Shown: positions 36,396 through 44,742 of the stretch, one piece after another
Numbering within the stretch: position 1 is the first letter of the stretch
How the letters are laid out: the number at the start of each line of letters is the position of its first letter
Assembly (NCBI GenBank): GCA_019637795.1
Contig: JAHBUY010000001.1
Span: 827,001-891,000, forward strand
Direction: 5' to 3'
Origin: a bacterium
GTDB lineage: Bacteria > Desulfobacterota > Binatia > HRBIN30 > CADEER01
DNA length: 64,000 nt
Position numbers and translations under genes: made by a program
The notes under the pieces: generated by a model
What the model was told of the DNA's origin: nothing
The model's input: the letters and a program-made list of their open reading frames with translations, nothing else
Database searches by the model: none

Positions 36396-38435
36396 TCACA
36401 ACCGGGCGACCACCGCGATCCCGGCATAGCTGTTGAAGGTCGGCGCCGGCTCGAAATAGCGGCCGCCGAGGGCGTTGAGGCGGACGGTGCCGGCGTAGCT
36501 CTGGTTGGCGAGGTTGTTGAAACCGACGTAGGGCGCGACCTCCCAGTGCTCGTTGAAGCGCACCTGGTAGCCGAAGCGCAGGTTGAGCAGCTCGTAGGCC
36601 GACGTGCTGGCGGTGTTGGCGTCGTTCACGAAGTAGCCGTCGACCAGATAGGCCTGGGCGGCGGCGAAGAAGCCGAGCGGGTGGTCGTAGCGCAGCTCCT
36701 GGAAGATCCACCACTGCGGGATGCCGGGCTCGTCGTTGCCGGCGAAGTTCTGCGTGCCGACCTGGTAATCGGTGTACTCGCTCTTGATCAGCGTCACCGC
36801 GCCGCTCCAGCGCAGCGGCGCCAGCAGGCGCGCCTGCCAGTCGAGCTCGAGGCCGTAGCGGCGCGAGCGGCCGGCGCTGCGGTAGGCGGCGCGGCCGTTC
36901 GGCGCCTCGAACTGCACCAGCTCGTCCGCGACCTCGATGTAGTACGTCGAGGCTTCGGTGATCAGGCTGCCGGGCCAGTGGGCGCGGCCGCCGATCTCGT
37001 AGGTGACCGAGGTCTGCGGCTGCACGTCCGGATTGAGCCCGACGCCGCTGACGTTGACCAGCTCGGTGGTGGTCGGCGTCTGGAAGGCGGTGCCGATGGT
37101 GGCGAAGAGCGACAGGTCGCGCAGCACCGCCGGGCGGCCGTCGAGCCACGTCCAGCGCAGCCCGCCGGTCGGACTGAGCTGATCGAAGGTACGCGAGCCG
37201 GAGTCGGGGCTGCCGGGCGGGGTGTCGACGTTGACGTCGAAGAAGACGGCGTCGTAGCGCAGGCCGACGCTGAGCTCGAGATCGGGGCGCAGCATCACCG
37301 CCTCGCGCGCGTACGGACCGACGCTGCCGACCTGCTCGCGCTGGCGGATCGCCAGCGGCCCGGCGTCGCCGCCCTGGTTCGGATAGCGGCTGCGGTCGTC
37401 GTCCTGGTACTGCAGATCGATGCCGGTGGTGAACGTCTGATCGAAGCCGAACAGCGGCCCGAACAGCGTCCAGCGCGCGCCGCCGCCGGGGGCGAGGCGG
37501 TTGAAGGTGACGATGCCCTGGCCGTTCATCGGCAGGATCGGTAGCGCGCTGTAGAAATCGCGGGTGATCACGTAGCCGTAGGCGTTGAGCTCGCTCGCCG
37601 CGGCGCGGTGGTTGACGCTGAAGCCGACGCGCGCCTGCCGCACGTTCTCGCCGGCGTCGAGCCGGACGTTGAGATCGCGCGCCTGGCGCGGATCCGCCGC
37701 CATCTGCTCGGCGGTGAGCCCGCCGGGATCGTTGGCCACCGGCGTGTCGACGCCGTTGGCGAGGAGCGTCAGATCGGTGTCGTCGGTGAAATCGTAGCGC
37801 AGCTTCGCCAACCACGTCCCCGACTCGGTGTTGCTGTGCTGGCGATAGCCGCCGAGCTGGAGGAACGAGCCGAAGGCGTAGGTCGAGGCCCTGCCGGCGC
37901 GGGCGCCGCCGGCGAGCTGGTACTTGCCGAAGCCGTACGAACCGCCGCTGATGTCGAGGGTCGCGGTCGGCACCGGCGGCGCGTCCTCGCTGAAGAGCTG
38001 GATGACGCCGCCGGAGGCGTTGCCGTAGAGCGCGCCGGCGGGGCCGCGCAGGACCTCGATGCGCGCGATGCTGCCGAGGTCGAGGTCGTCGATCTGCGTC
38101 TGCCCGTCGGGCATCGTCTCGGGGAAGCCGTCGAGCAGCACCCGCACCTCGCGAATGCCGAACGCGGCGCGGGTGCCGAAGCCGCGGATCTGGATGCGCA
38201 CGTCCTGGGCGAAGTTGTCGCTGTTCTGCACCAGCACGCCGGGGACGCGGTCGAGCGACTCCTGCAGCGCGTTGCCGCGCTGCCCGCCCTGGACGTCGAG
38301 CCCCTCGAGCACGCTGACCGACGCCGGCACGTCGCCGAGCGGCTGCGCCAGCCGCGTCGCCGTCACCACCACCGGCTCGAGCTGCAGTGGATCCTCCTGC
38401 GCCGCGACGGCCGTGGAGAGCAGACAGAGAAGCAC
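36396..38435 (-). CDS. TonB-dependent outer-membrane receptor; 5' end probably frameshifted
   Basis: About 680 residues: plug domain (EPVVVTATRL, LDRVPGVLVQ, IQIRGFG, EVLRGPAGALYGNASGG) and a 22-strand barrel ending in the aromatic/hydrophobic GIAVVARL. The receptor imports siderophore, vitamin or other ligands with TonB. The frame contains a perfect signal peptide core (LLWAVLLCLLSTAVAAQ), but its only near-canonical start is GTG at 38435, which leaves a signal with no basic N-terminus. An ATG at 38487, one base out of frame, begins MRRPPQPCA; deleting one base between 38460 and 38475 would join it into an ideal signal peptide. So a frameshift or assembly error is likely. Divergent from the MFS gene. 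Confidence 0.85.
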   Translation of the reverse strand: MLLCLLSTAVAAQEDPLQLEPVVVTATRLAQPLGDVPASVSVLEGLDVQGGQRGNALQESLDRVPGVLVQNSDNFAQDVRIQIRGFGTRAAFGIREVRVLLDGFPETMPDGQTQIDDLDLGSIARIEVLRGPAGALYGNASGGVIQLFSEDAPPVPTATLDISGGSYGFGKYQLAGGARAGRASTYAFGSFLQLGGYRQHSNTESGTWLAKLRYDFTDDTDLTLLANGVDTPVANDPGGLTAEQMAADPRQARDLNVRLDAGENVRQARVGFSVNHRAAASELNAYGYVITRDFYSALPILPMNGQGIVTFNRLAPGGGARWTLFGPLFGFDQTFTTGIDLQYQDDDRSRYPNQGGDAGPLAIRQREQVGSVGPYAREAVMLRPDLELSVGLRYDAVFFDVNVDTPPGSPDSGSRTFDQLSPTGGLRWTWLDGRPAVLRDLSLFATIGTAFQTPTTTELVNVSGVGLNPDVQPQTSVTYEIGGRAHWPGSLITEASTYYIEVADELVQFEAPNGRAAYRSAGRSRRYGLELDWQARLLAPLRWSGAVTLIKSEYTDYQVGTQNFAGNDEPGIPQWWIFQELRYDHPLGFFAAAQAYLVDGYFVNDANTASTSAYELLNLRFGYQVRFNEHWEVAPYVGFNNLANQSYAGTVRLNALGGRYFEPAPTFNSYAGIAVVARL

Positions 38436-38561
38436 CGCCCACAGCAGCGGCGAAACGGCGGGCGCACGGTTGAGGTGGGCGACGCATCCCTTTAACCAGG
38501 AAGGATGCCGCCGTGGCCCTCGCCTTCTCCGTCGCTGCCGTGCTCCGCGTGAGCTCCCGGC

Positions 38562-39761
38562 ATGGCTGAGCACGCGCGGGCGCTGCGCCTGCTGTTCGTG
38601 TCGCTGGTCTGCATCGGCATCGGCCAGTCGATGCTGTTCAGCATTCTGCCGCCGGCGGCGCGGCAGATCGGCATCACCCCGTTCCAGGTGTCGACGATCT
38701 TCGCCACCTCGGCGACGCTGTGGGTGTTCATCAGCCCGTGGTGGGGGCGGTGCAGCGACCGGCGCGGCCGGCGGCCGATCATGATGATCGGGCTGTGCGG
38801 CTACGCCTTCTCGATGTTCGCGCTGGCGGTGGTGATCGAGGTCGGCCTGCACGGCTGGTTGCCGGGGGTGCTGATCTACCCGCTGCTGATCCTGGCGCGC
38901 TGCCAGTTCGCGATCTTCGGCTCCGGCACCGGCCCGGCGGCGCAGGCCTACGTCGCCGATCGCACCAGCCGTCACGACCGCACCGCCGGCGTCGCGCTGG
39001 TGAGCGCCGCGATGGGGGTCGGCGAGACGCTCGGGCCGGGCGTCGGCGCGCTGTTGGCGACGGTCGATCTGCTGGCGCCCCTCTACCTCTCGGCGGCGCT
39101 CGCCGTGCTCAGCGCCCTGGCGCTGCATCGCTGGCTGCCGGAGGAGCGACCGGTGGTCCACGCCGGCATGGCGGTGTCGCGCCGCCTCAGCCCGCTCGAT
39201 GCCCGGGTCGCGCCCTTCGTCCTGGTCTCGGCGGCGCTGCAGGCGACGCGGGCGACGACGGTCATCACCTTCGCCTTCTTCCTCCAGGATACGCTCGGCC
39301 TGACGCCCGAACGCACGGTGCAGTTGTCCGGCATCGGCTTCGTCGCCCTCGCCATCGCCAGCCTGGTGGCGCAATTGGTCATCGTCCAGCGCTTCAAGCC
39401 GACGGCGCGCCGCATGCTGCGCATCGGCCTGCCGCTGTCGGTCGCGGCATACGCCCTGCTCGCCGTCGGTCACGGCCTGCCCGCCTATCTGACGGCGCTG
39501 CTGCTGCTCGGCATCGGGCTCGGACTGATCCGTCCCGGCAGCGCGGCCGGCGCCTCGCTGTCGGTGGACGCCAACGAGCAGGGCGCGGTCGCGGGGCTGG
39601 TGAACGGGGTGGCGGTGATCGGCAATGTCGTGGGCCCGATGATCGGCACCACCCTATACGCCATCAACCCGGTCGGGCCATACGTGATGAACGCCGCCGT
39701 GATGGCCGCCGCCTGGGCGCTGCTCTACGCCAACCGGCGGCTGCGCCTGCTGCGGGCGTGA
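38562..39761 (+). CDS. MFS transporter, drug-efflux type
   Basis: A 399-residue protein with 12 predicted membrane segments. The loop 2-3 motif GRCSDRRGRRP is the MFS motif A, and TM5 has LGPGVGALLA (motif C of antiporter drug exporters). The family is the 14/12-TM drug:H+ exporters of the TCR/Tet type. Substrate unknown. It is divergent from the TonB receptor gene with about 75 bases between possible starts, so the two may share a regulatory region. Ribosome site weak. Confidence 0.87.
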   Translation: MAEHARALRLLFVSLVCIGIGQSMLFSILPPAARQIGITPFQVSTIFATSATLWVFISPWWGRCSDRRGRRPIMMIGLCGYAFSMFALAVVIEVGLHGWLPGVLIYPLLILARCQFAIFGSGTGPAAQAYVADRTSRHDRTAGVALVSAAMGVGETLGPGVGALLATVDLLAPLYLSAALAVLSALALHRWLPEERPVVHAGMAVSRRLSPLDARVAPFVLVSAALQATRATTVITFAFFLQDTLGLTPERTVQLSGIGFVALAIASLVAQLVIVQRFKPTARRMLRIGLPLSVAAYALLAVGHGLPAYLTALLLLGIGLGLIRPGSAAGASLSVDANEQGAVAGLVNGVAVIGNVVGPMIGTTLYAINPVGPYVMNAAVMAAAWALLYANRRLRLLRA

Positions 39762-39875
39762 GCGGAGAGCCGAGGGCGCGCGGTCGCGGCGCCCTCCCGG
39801 GCGGCAGGCCTGCCCAGAAGTTCAGCAGGGCCGGTGGGCGCGCCGGCGTCCGACCGTGACACCTGCCGGGCCCGG

Positions 39876-41357
39876 ATGCTGGCACGGGAGTTGGACTTCA
39901 CGCCCCCCATGCTCGGCCTGCCCACGGAATCGCCCGCCAATGACCGGATGCCCTACCACGAGTTCTACCTCGACGACTTCGCGCCGCGGCCCCACTACCG
40001 GCCGCTGTGGGAGCACATCCGCCGCACCGGCCAGAGCGCCCTCGGATCCAAGGTCCACGAGGCCGACCTGGCGCTGCGCTCCGAGGGCGTGACCTTCACC
40101 GTGTACAGCGACAAGGAGGAGGGCATCGAGCGCGTCTGGCCGTTCGATCTGATCCCGCGCATCATCCCGGCCAACGAGTGGGCGACCATCGAAGCCGGGC
40201 TCAAGCAGCGGGTACGGGCGCTCAACCTCTTCGTCCGCGACCTGTACCACGACCAGCAGATCCTGCGGGACGGCGTCGTGCCGGCCGAGATGATCTTCAA
40301 CGGCAAACACTTCCTGCGCGAGATCATGGACATCGACCCGCCGCAGGACATCTACGTCCACATCAGCGGCATCGATCTCGTCCGCGACGGCCCCGGCCGC
40401 TACCTCGTCCTGGAGGACAACCTGCGCACCCCGTCCGGGGTCTCGTACATGATCGAGAATCGGATCGTGGAGCGCCACATCCTGCCCGAGTTCTTCGCCA
40501 AGTACCGGGTGCGGCGGGTCGAGCACTATCCGGCGCTGCTGCTCGAGGCCCTGCGCTTCCTCTCGCCGCGCGGCAAGGACTGCGCCGAGATCGCGCTGCT
40601 CACCCCCGGGGTCTACAACTCGGCGTACTTCGAGCACACCTTCCTCGCCAAGGAGATGGGCATCGAGCTGGTCGAGGGGCGCGACCTGGTGGTGAAGGAG
40701 GACGTCGTCTTCATGAAGACGACGCACGGCCTGCGGCGCCTCGACGTGCTCTATCGCCGGGTCGACGACGCCTTCCTCGACCCGCTCTGCTTCCGCGCCG
40801 ACTCGGTGCTCGGCGTCGCCGGCATCATCAACGCCTGGCGCGCCGGCAACGTCGCCATCGTCAACGCGCCCGGCAACGGCATCGCCGACGACAAGGCGAT
40901 CTACCCGTTCGTGCCCGACATCATCCGCTACTATCTCGGCGAACAGCCGGTCCTGCAGAACGTGCCGACCTACCAGATGACCAACGACGACGATCGCGCC
41001 TTCGTGCTCGACAACCTCGAGCAGATGGTGGTCAAGGAGGTCAGCGAGTCGGGCGGCTACGGCATGCTGATGGGCCCGTCATCGACCCCGGCGCTGCGCG
41101 CCGAGTTCGCCAGCCGCATCAAGGGCAACCCGCGCAACTACATCGCCCAGCCGGTGGTGCCGCTGTCGCGGCACGTCTGCTACCTCGACGGCGAGCTCGA
41201 GTCGCGCCATATCGACCTGCGCCCGTTCGTCATCTACGGCGAGGACATCCAGGTCGTTCCCGGCGGTCTGACGCGGGTGGCGCTCACCAAGGGCTCGCTG
41301 GTGGTGAACTCCTCGCAGGGCGGCGGCAGCAAGGACACCTGGGTGCTGGCGGAATAG
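39876..41357 (+). CDS. Circularly permuted ATP-grasp ligase (locus B)
   Basis: A protein of about 493 residues, single-domain type 2 circularly permuted ATP-grasp: GVTFTVYSD, VWPFDLIPRIIPANEW, 'YLVLEDNLRTPSGVSYMIENR', CAEIALLTPG, KPI-equivalent MVVKEVSESGGYGM and the end SSQGGGSKDTWVL. Ligand-binding motifs are intact. Candidate starts are GTG 39834 and ATG 39876, 39909 or 39948; homology starts near 39948 and no site has a strong ribosome motif. Predicted to make amide or peptide bonds using ATP. The alpha-E and transglutaminase partners lie 1.5 kb downstream, beyond two genes on the opposite strand. Confidence 0.88.
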   Translation: MLARELDFTPPMLGLPTESPANDRMPYHEFYLDDFAPRPHYRPLWEHIRRTGQSALGSKVHEADLALRSEGVTFTVYSDKEEGIERVWPFDLIPRIIPANEWATIEAGLKQRVRALNLFVRDLYHDQQILRDGVVPAEMIFNGKHFLREIMDIDPPQDIYVHISGIDLVRDGPGRYLVLEDNLRTPSGVSYMIENRIVERHILPEFFAKYRVRRVEHYPALLLEALRFLSPRGKDCAEIALLTPGVYNSAYFEHTFLAKEMGIELVEGRDLVVKEDVVFMKTTHGLRRLDVLYRRVDDAFLDPLCFRADSVLGVAGIINAWRAGNVAIVNAPGNGIADDKAIYPFVPDIIRYYLGEQPVLQNVPTYQMTNDDDRAFVLDNLEQMVVKEVSESGGYGMLMGPSSTPALRAEFASRIKGNPRNYIAQPVVPLSRHVCYLDGELESRHIDLRPFVIYGEDIQVVPGGLTRVALTKGSLVVNSSQGGGSKDTWVLAE

Positions 41358-41375
41358 GCGGCGCGCCCCGCGTGC

Positions 41376-41987
41376 TCACCGCGCAGCGGGCAGGTAGGTC
41401 GCCTGGCGGTCGAGCATCGCGGCGAACGCCGCCAGCAGCCCGTCCAACCCCGTCGTCTCGGGCTCGATGATGCGCAGCGCGCCGACGATCGCCTCCACGG
41501 TCGCCAGGCAGTGCGCCTGCGGCTCGCGGCGCAGACCGCGATAGGCGCTCGGGCGGCGTGGCGTGAGCGCGACGTGCGGCAGCGCCCGCAGCCAGGAGTG
41601 GGCGTCGTAGATCTTCTTGGCGAGAAACCAGGTGCCGTCGATCACCACCAGATGCCGCGGCCGCTCGCGGGGCGCGAGCGTGGCGAGGTCGCGCGCCGCC
41701 GGACCGGGATAGAGCAGGGCGGCGTCCCCCGGCAGCCGCTGGCGGATCGCCGACGCATCCTCCCACGGCGCGCACCACTCGACGCGAGCCCGCGCCAGGC
41801 CGAGGCGCGCGATGCGGACGGTGCCGAGGGCGTGAAAGCGCTCGCGCGGGTGCTGCAGGATGGTGACTGGGGTGCGGTTGGCCACCGTGCGCACCGCGTC
41901 GCAGATGCAGGCCACCCGCGGCTTGAAGCAGCGATAGCAGGAGGCGCGGGCCTCCGTGGCGCCCGCCGATCGGCGATCGGCGGGCAC
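41376..41987 (-). CDS. DTW-domain tRNA-uridine aminocarboxypropyltransferase
   Basis: A 203-residue protein with an N-terminal Cys cluster (CYRCFKPRVACIC) as in TapT/YfiP-type enzymes. The SPOUT-like core has LQHPRERFHALGT, LLYPGPAARDL and DGTWFLAKKI, the DxTW motif that names the family. Related enzymes transfer an aminocarboxypropyl group from SAM to uridine in tRNA (acp3U47). The GTG at 41987 is the first plausible start after the RRM gene stop at 42001; an open extension further upstream is Ala/Val-rich antisense of the Gly-rich RRM tail. Co-directional with the RRM gene, 13 bases apart. Confidence 0.82.
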   Translation of the reverse strand: MPADRRSAGATEARASCYRCFKPRVACICDAVRTVANRTPVTILQHPRERFHALGTVRIARLGLARARVEWCAPWEDASAIRQRLPGDAALLYPGPAARDLATLAPRERPRHLVVIDGTWFLAKKIYDAHSWLRALPHVALTPRRPSAYRGLRREPQAHCLATVEAIVGALRIIEPETTGLDGLLAAFAAMLDRQATYLPAAR

Positions 41988-42000
41988 GCCTGCGGATGAC

Positions 42001-42375
42001 TCAGCGCCGGCCGTAGCCGCCGCCCCGGCCGCCACCACCGCCCCGACCACCACCGCCGCCGCCGAAGCCGCCGCGACCGCCACCACCGCCGCCCCGGCCG
42101 CCACCGCCGAAGCCACCGCCGCGGTCCTCGCGCTCGCGCGCTTCGTTGACCTTGATGGCGCGGCCCTTGAGCTCGTGCCCGTCGAACTGCTGCACCGCCC
42201 GTTGCGCCTCGGATTCGCTGCTCATTTCCACGAAGCCGAAGCCGCGCGACTGACCGCTGAACTTGTCCGTGATCACGGTCGCCGAATCGCAGCTTCCGGC
42301 CTGAGAGAACAGCTCCTGTAGATCGGCGTCGGTCACTTGGAATGCGAGATTACCGACGTACAGCCTTCGTCCCAT
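42001..42375 (-). CDS. Glycine-rich RRM RNA-binding protein
   Basis: A 124-residue protein: a single RRM (residues 3-80) with RNP2 LYVGNL and RNP1 SRGFGFVEM, then a Gly/Arg tail of about 40 residues (GGGFGGGGRGG repeats) ending YGRR. AGGAG stands 6 bases before the ATG. Small bacterial RRM proteins of this sort are often cold- or stress-induced RNA chaperones. The gene is followed after 13 bases by the tRNA-modifying DTW gene, so the pair may be an RNA-handling operon. A long leader (42376 onward) with a palindrome at 42511 could carry post-transcriptional control. Confidence 0.92.
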   Translation of the reverse strand: MGRRLYVGNLAFQVTDADLQELFSQAGSCDSATVITDKFSGQSRGFGFVEMSSESEAQRAVQQFDGHELKGRAIKVNEAREREDRGGGFGGGGRGGGGGGRGGFGGGGGGRGGGGGRGGGYGRR

Positions 42376-42885
42376 TGCGAACTCCTAGTTGGTGGGCCGC
42401 GGCAGCGACCGGTTTGTCGAGGCGTCCTGGGTCTGCCGAAACCCGGGGCGGCGGATCGTCTGCCGTCAGAACGACGACATGGACCGCGCAGCCACTGCGT
42501 CAGAATGCGCGGGACTGCAGTCCCCGCGACGCCTATGTGTACAGGCGGTTTGTCCGCGACCAAAGCTGAGCAACGAGGCGTCTGTAGCAGCTCCGATGTC
42601 CACCTGCCAAGAGCGAAAAGCTCAATGTTTTCAACAGAAGATATCTGGCAGCACTTTCGCGCAGGGCACCCGTGGCGCCGCCGCCCCGGCCATTCGGGCG
42701 GCGCTGTAAGCTCTGGTTGTCAATCTGCCTAGCGCTCGGTCGTGCCTGCTCAAATCGAAGGCACTCGGGCGCTGGGGGTCTGCTGCCCAACTCGCCAGCC
42801 CGACCGCCATGCGGTGGCATGGAGATTGCCGTTTTGCTGATCGGCCCGACGGCGTGTTGCGTCGGACAGCCGGGGGTCGTTCCAA
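42376..42885. other. Divergent intergenic region with palindrome; no gene seen
   Basis: 510 bases between the RRM gene (leftward) and the alpha-E gene (rightward), less GC-rich than average. A perfect 14-base palindrome GGGACTGCAGTCCC is at 42511-42524. GAGCGAAAAGCTC near 42610 and GCCGCCCCGGCCATTCGGGC near 42675 form short hairpins. Open frames here lack family features. It must hold the promoters of both flanking genes, and a long RRM leader is possible. Confidence 0.5.
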
Positions 42886-43845
42886 ATGCTCAGCCGGATC
42901 GCGGATTCTCTCTACTGGATGTCGCGCTACCTCGAGCGCGCCGGCAACACGGCGCGTCTGGTGGAGATCAACCTGGTCCATCTGCTGGAGGCGGAGGACG
43001 CGCTGCCGGAGGCGGCGCAGTGGCGGCCGTTGCTGTCCATCGGCGGCAGCGAGGAGGCCTACCAGGCGCGGTTCGACGGCGCCGAGGTCACCGCCGCGCG
43101 CACCATCCAGTTCATGACCCGCGAGCGCAGCAATCCCAACGGCATCCGCACCAGCCTGCGCCTGGCGCGCGAGAATGCGCGCGTCGTGCGCGACCGCATC
43201 TCGAACGAGATGTGGGAGGCGATCAACGAGATGTGGCTGCGCATCGACCGGCTGATGGAGCGCGGCGGCGCCGAGCGGTCGCCGGGCCTGTTCGCCGAGG
43301 TGCGCAACGGGGTCGCCCGCTTCCACGGCATCTCGGTCAGCACGATGATGCGCGGCGAAGCCTTCGGCTTCTACCTCCTCGGCACCTGCGCCGAGCGCGC
43401 CGACATGACGGCCCGGATCCTCGACGTGAAGTACCACCTGCTGCTGCCCGACGTGGCGATGGTCGGCTCGCCGCTCGACTACTACCAGTGGGCGGCATTG
43501 CTGAAGTCGCTGTCGGCGTTCGAGGCCTTCCGGCGCCGCTACCACGCCGGTCTGCGGCCGGTGGACATCGCCGAGTTCGTCCTCTTCGAGCGCGACTTTC
43601 CGCGCTCGCTGCGCTTCTCGGTCGACCGCATGGGCCACGCGTTGCGCGAGATCGGGGTCGGCGACGACGACCGGCAGGCGGCGGCGCTGCGCGACCTCGA
43701 CGCGCACCTGGCGGAGTCGACCGCCGAGCAGATCTTCACCGTCGGCCTGCACCAGTATCTCGACGCCTTCCTGGCCAAGGTCGGCGCCTTCAACACCGCC
43801 GTCTCGCGCGCCTATTTCGAACAGGTTCTCGGGGACGAACGGTGA
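42886..43845 (+). CDS. Alpha-E domain protein (locus B)
   Basis: A 319-residue all-helical protein opening MLSRIADSLYWMSRYLERAGNTAR, the alpha-E hallmark, with SNPNGIRTSLRLARENARVV and RSLRFSVDRM further on. The alpha-E family always accompanies circularly permuted ATP-grasp genes and is predicted to be their structural or regulatory partner. Start at the ATG of 'atgctcagccgg'; no strong ribosome motif upstream. The stop (TGA 43843-43845) overlaps the GTG of the transglutaminase-like gene, so translation is coupled. Confidence 0.88.
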   Translation: MLSRIADSLYWMSRYLERAGNTARLVEINLVHLLEAEDALPEAAQWRPLLSIGGSEEAYQARFDGAEVTAARTIQFMTRERSNPNGIRTSLRLARENARVVRDRISNEMWEAINEMWLRIDRLMERGGAERSPGLFAEVRNGVARFHGISVSTMMRGEAFGFYLLGTCAERADMTARILDVKYHLLLPDVAMVGSPLDYYQWAALLKSLSAFEAFRRRYHAGLRPVDIAEFVLFERDFPRSLRFSVDRMGHALREIGVGDDDRQAAALRDLDAHLAESTAEQIFTVGLHQYLDAFLAKVGAFNTAVSRAYFEQVLGDER

Positions 43846-44696
43846 GATACGAGATCGCCCACACCCTCCGGCTCGCTGCCGCGGCGCCGGTGTGGGAGCA
43901 CCATTGCGAGCTGCGCCTCGCCCCGAGCCCGACGCCACACCAGCAGGTCGGCGAGGTGGCGCTCGCCGTGGCCCCGGAGGCGGCGGTGCGCCGCTACCGC
44001 GACGGCTTCGGCAATACCGTCCACGCCTTCGATCTGATGGCGCCGCACGACGCGGCGCGCGTCACCCTGCGCGCCGCGGTGGAGACGACGCTCGCCAATC
44101 CCTTCGACTTCGCCCCGCTGCCGCCGGGCAACGAGCGCGCCTGGATCGCCCAGGCGCTGCACGGCCAGCCGCGGCTCTGGGACTATCTGCTGCACCGCAG
44201 CCCGCTGACGCCGGCGCTGGCGACGCTCGAGCTGGCGGTGCCGGACCGCGACCCGGGCAAGCCCCTGCTGGCGGCGCTGCAGGCGGTGATGGAGTGGATG
44301 CGCGACGCGCTCAGCCGCGAGGCCGACGCCGCGCCGGCGCCCGTCCTCGCCCAGGCCCTGCGCGGCGAGGCCATCGACGCGCTCGCCCTCGGCCACCTCC
44401 TGGTCAGCATCGCGCGCGCCTGGGGCGCCCCGGCGCGCATCGCCCGCGGCTACCGCGATCCCGCCTACGCGGAGGACGACGCGGAGCAGGTGCTGCACGC
44501 CTGGGCCGAGATCCTCGTCCCCGGCGCCGGCTGGCGCGGCATCGACCCGTGCACCGGCCTGGTCACCAACGACACCTACATCACCGTCGCCGTCGGCCGC
44601 GACGCCGCCGACTGCCCGCCCGTTCGTTCCGCCTGCAAGGGCGACGAGACCGAGCTGGCGCGCGTCTCGGCGGTGGAGGTGCGCGGTGAGCAGTGA
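43842..44696 (+). CDS. Transglutaminase-like protein lacking the catalytic Cys (locus B)
   Basis: A 284-residue protein of the same family as the gene at 24149: beta domain (YEIAHTLRLAAAAPVW), FGNTVHAF, ANPFDFAPLP and a core ending 'TVAVGRDAADCPPVRS'. At the position of GVCQD in active homologues it reads GEAIDALALGH (Ala at residue 177 instead of Cys). The His (219, in LHAWAEIL) and Asp (235, in GIDPCTG) of the triad remain. It is therefore probably a non-catalytic, binding member, or uses another residue. GTG start overlapping the alpha-E stop. Part of a four-gene operon with the two AstE-like hydrolase genes. Confidence 0.85.
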   Translation: MRYEIAHTLRLAAAAPVWEHHCELRLAPSPTPHQQVGEVALAVAPEAAVRRYRDGFGNTVHAFDLMAPHDAARVTLRAAVETTLANPFDFAPLPPGNERAWIAQALHGQPRLWDYLLHRSPLTPALATLELAVPDRDPGKPLLAALQAVMEWMRDALSREADAAPAPVLAQALRGEAIDALALGHLLVSIARAWGAPARIARGYRDPAYAEDDAEQVLHAWAEILVPGAGWRGIDPCTGLVTNDTYITVAVGRDAADCPPVRSACKGDETELARVSAVEVRGEQ

Positions 44697-44742
44697 CCGG
44701 CGCCCCCGCCCGACTCCGGGCCGCGACTCGCGCTGGTAGCGA

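Noticed and set aside
42337-42732. 131-residue plus-strand open frame in the 42376-42885 gap
   Set aside because: It starts inside the antisense of the RRM gene, lacks a ribosome site and recognisable domains.
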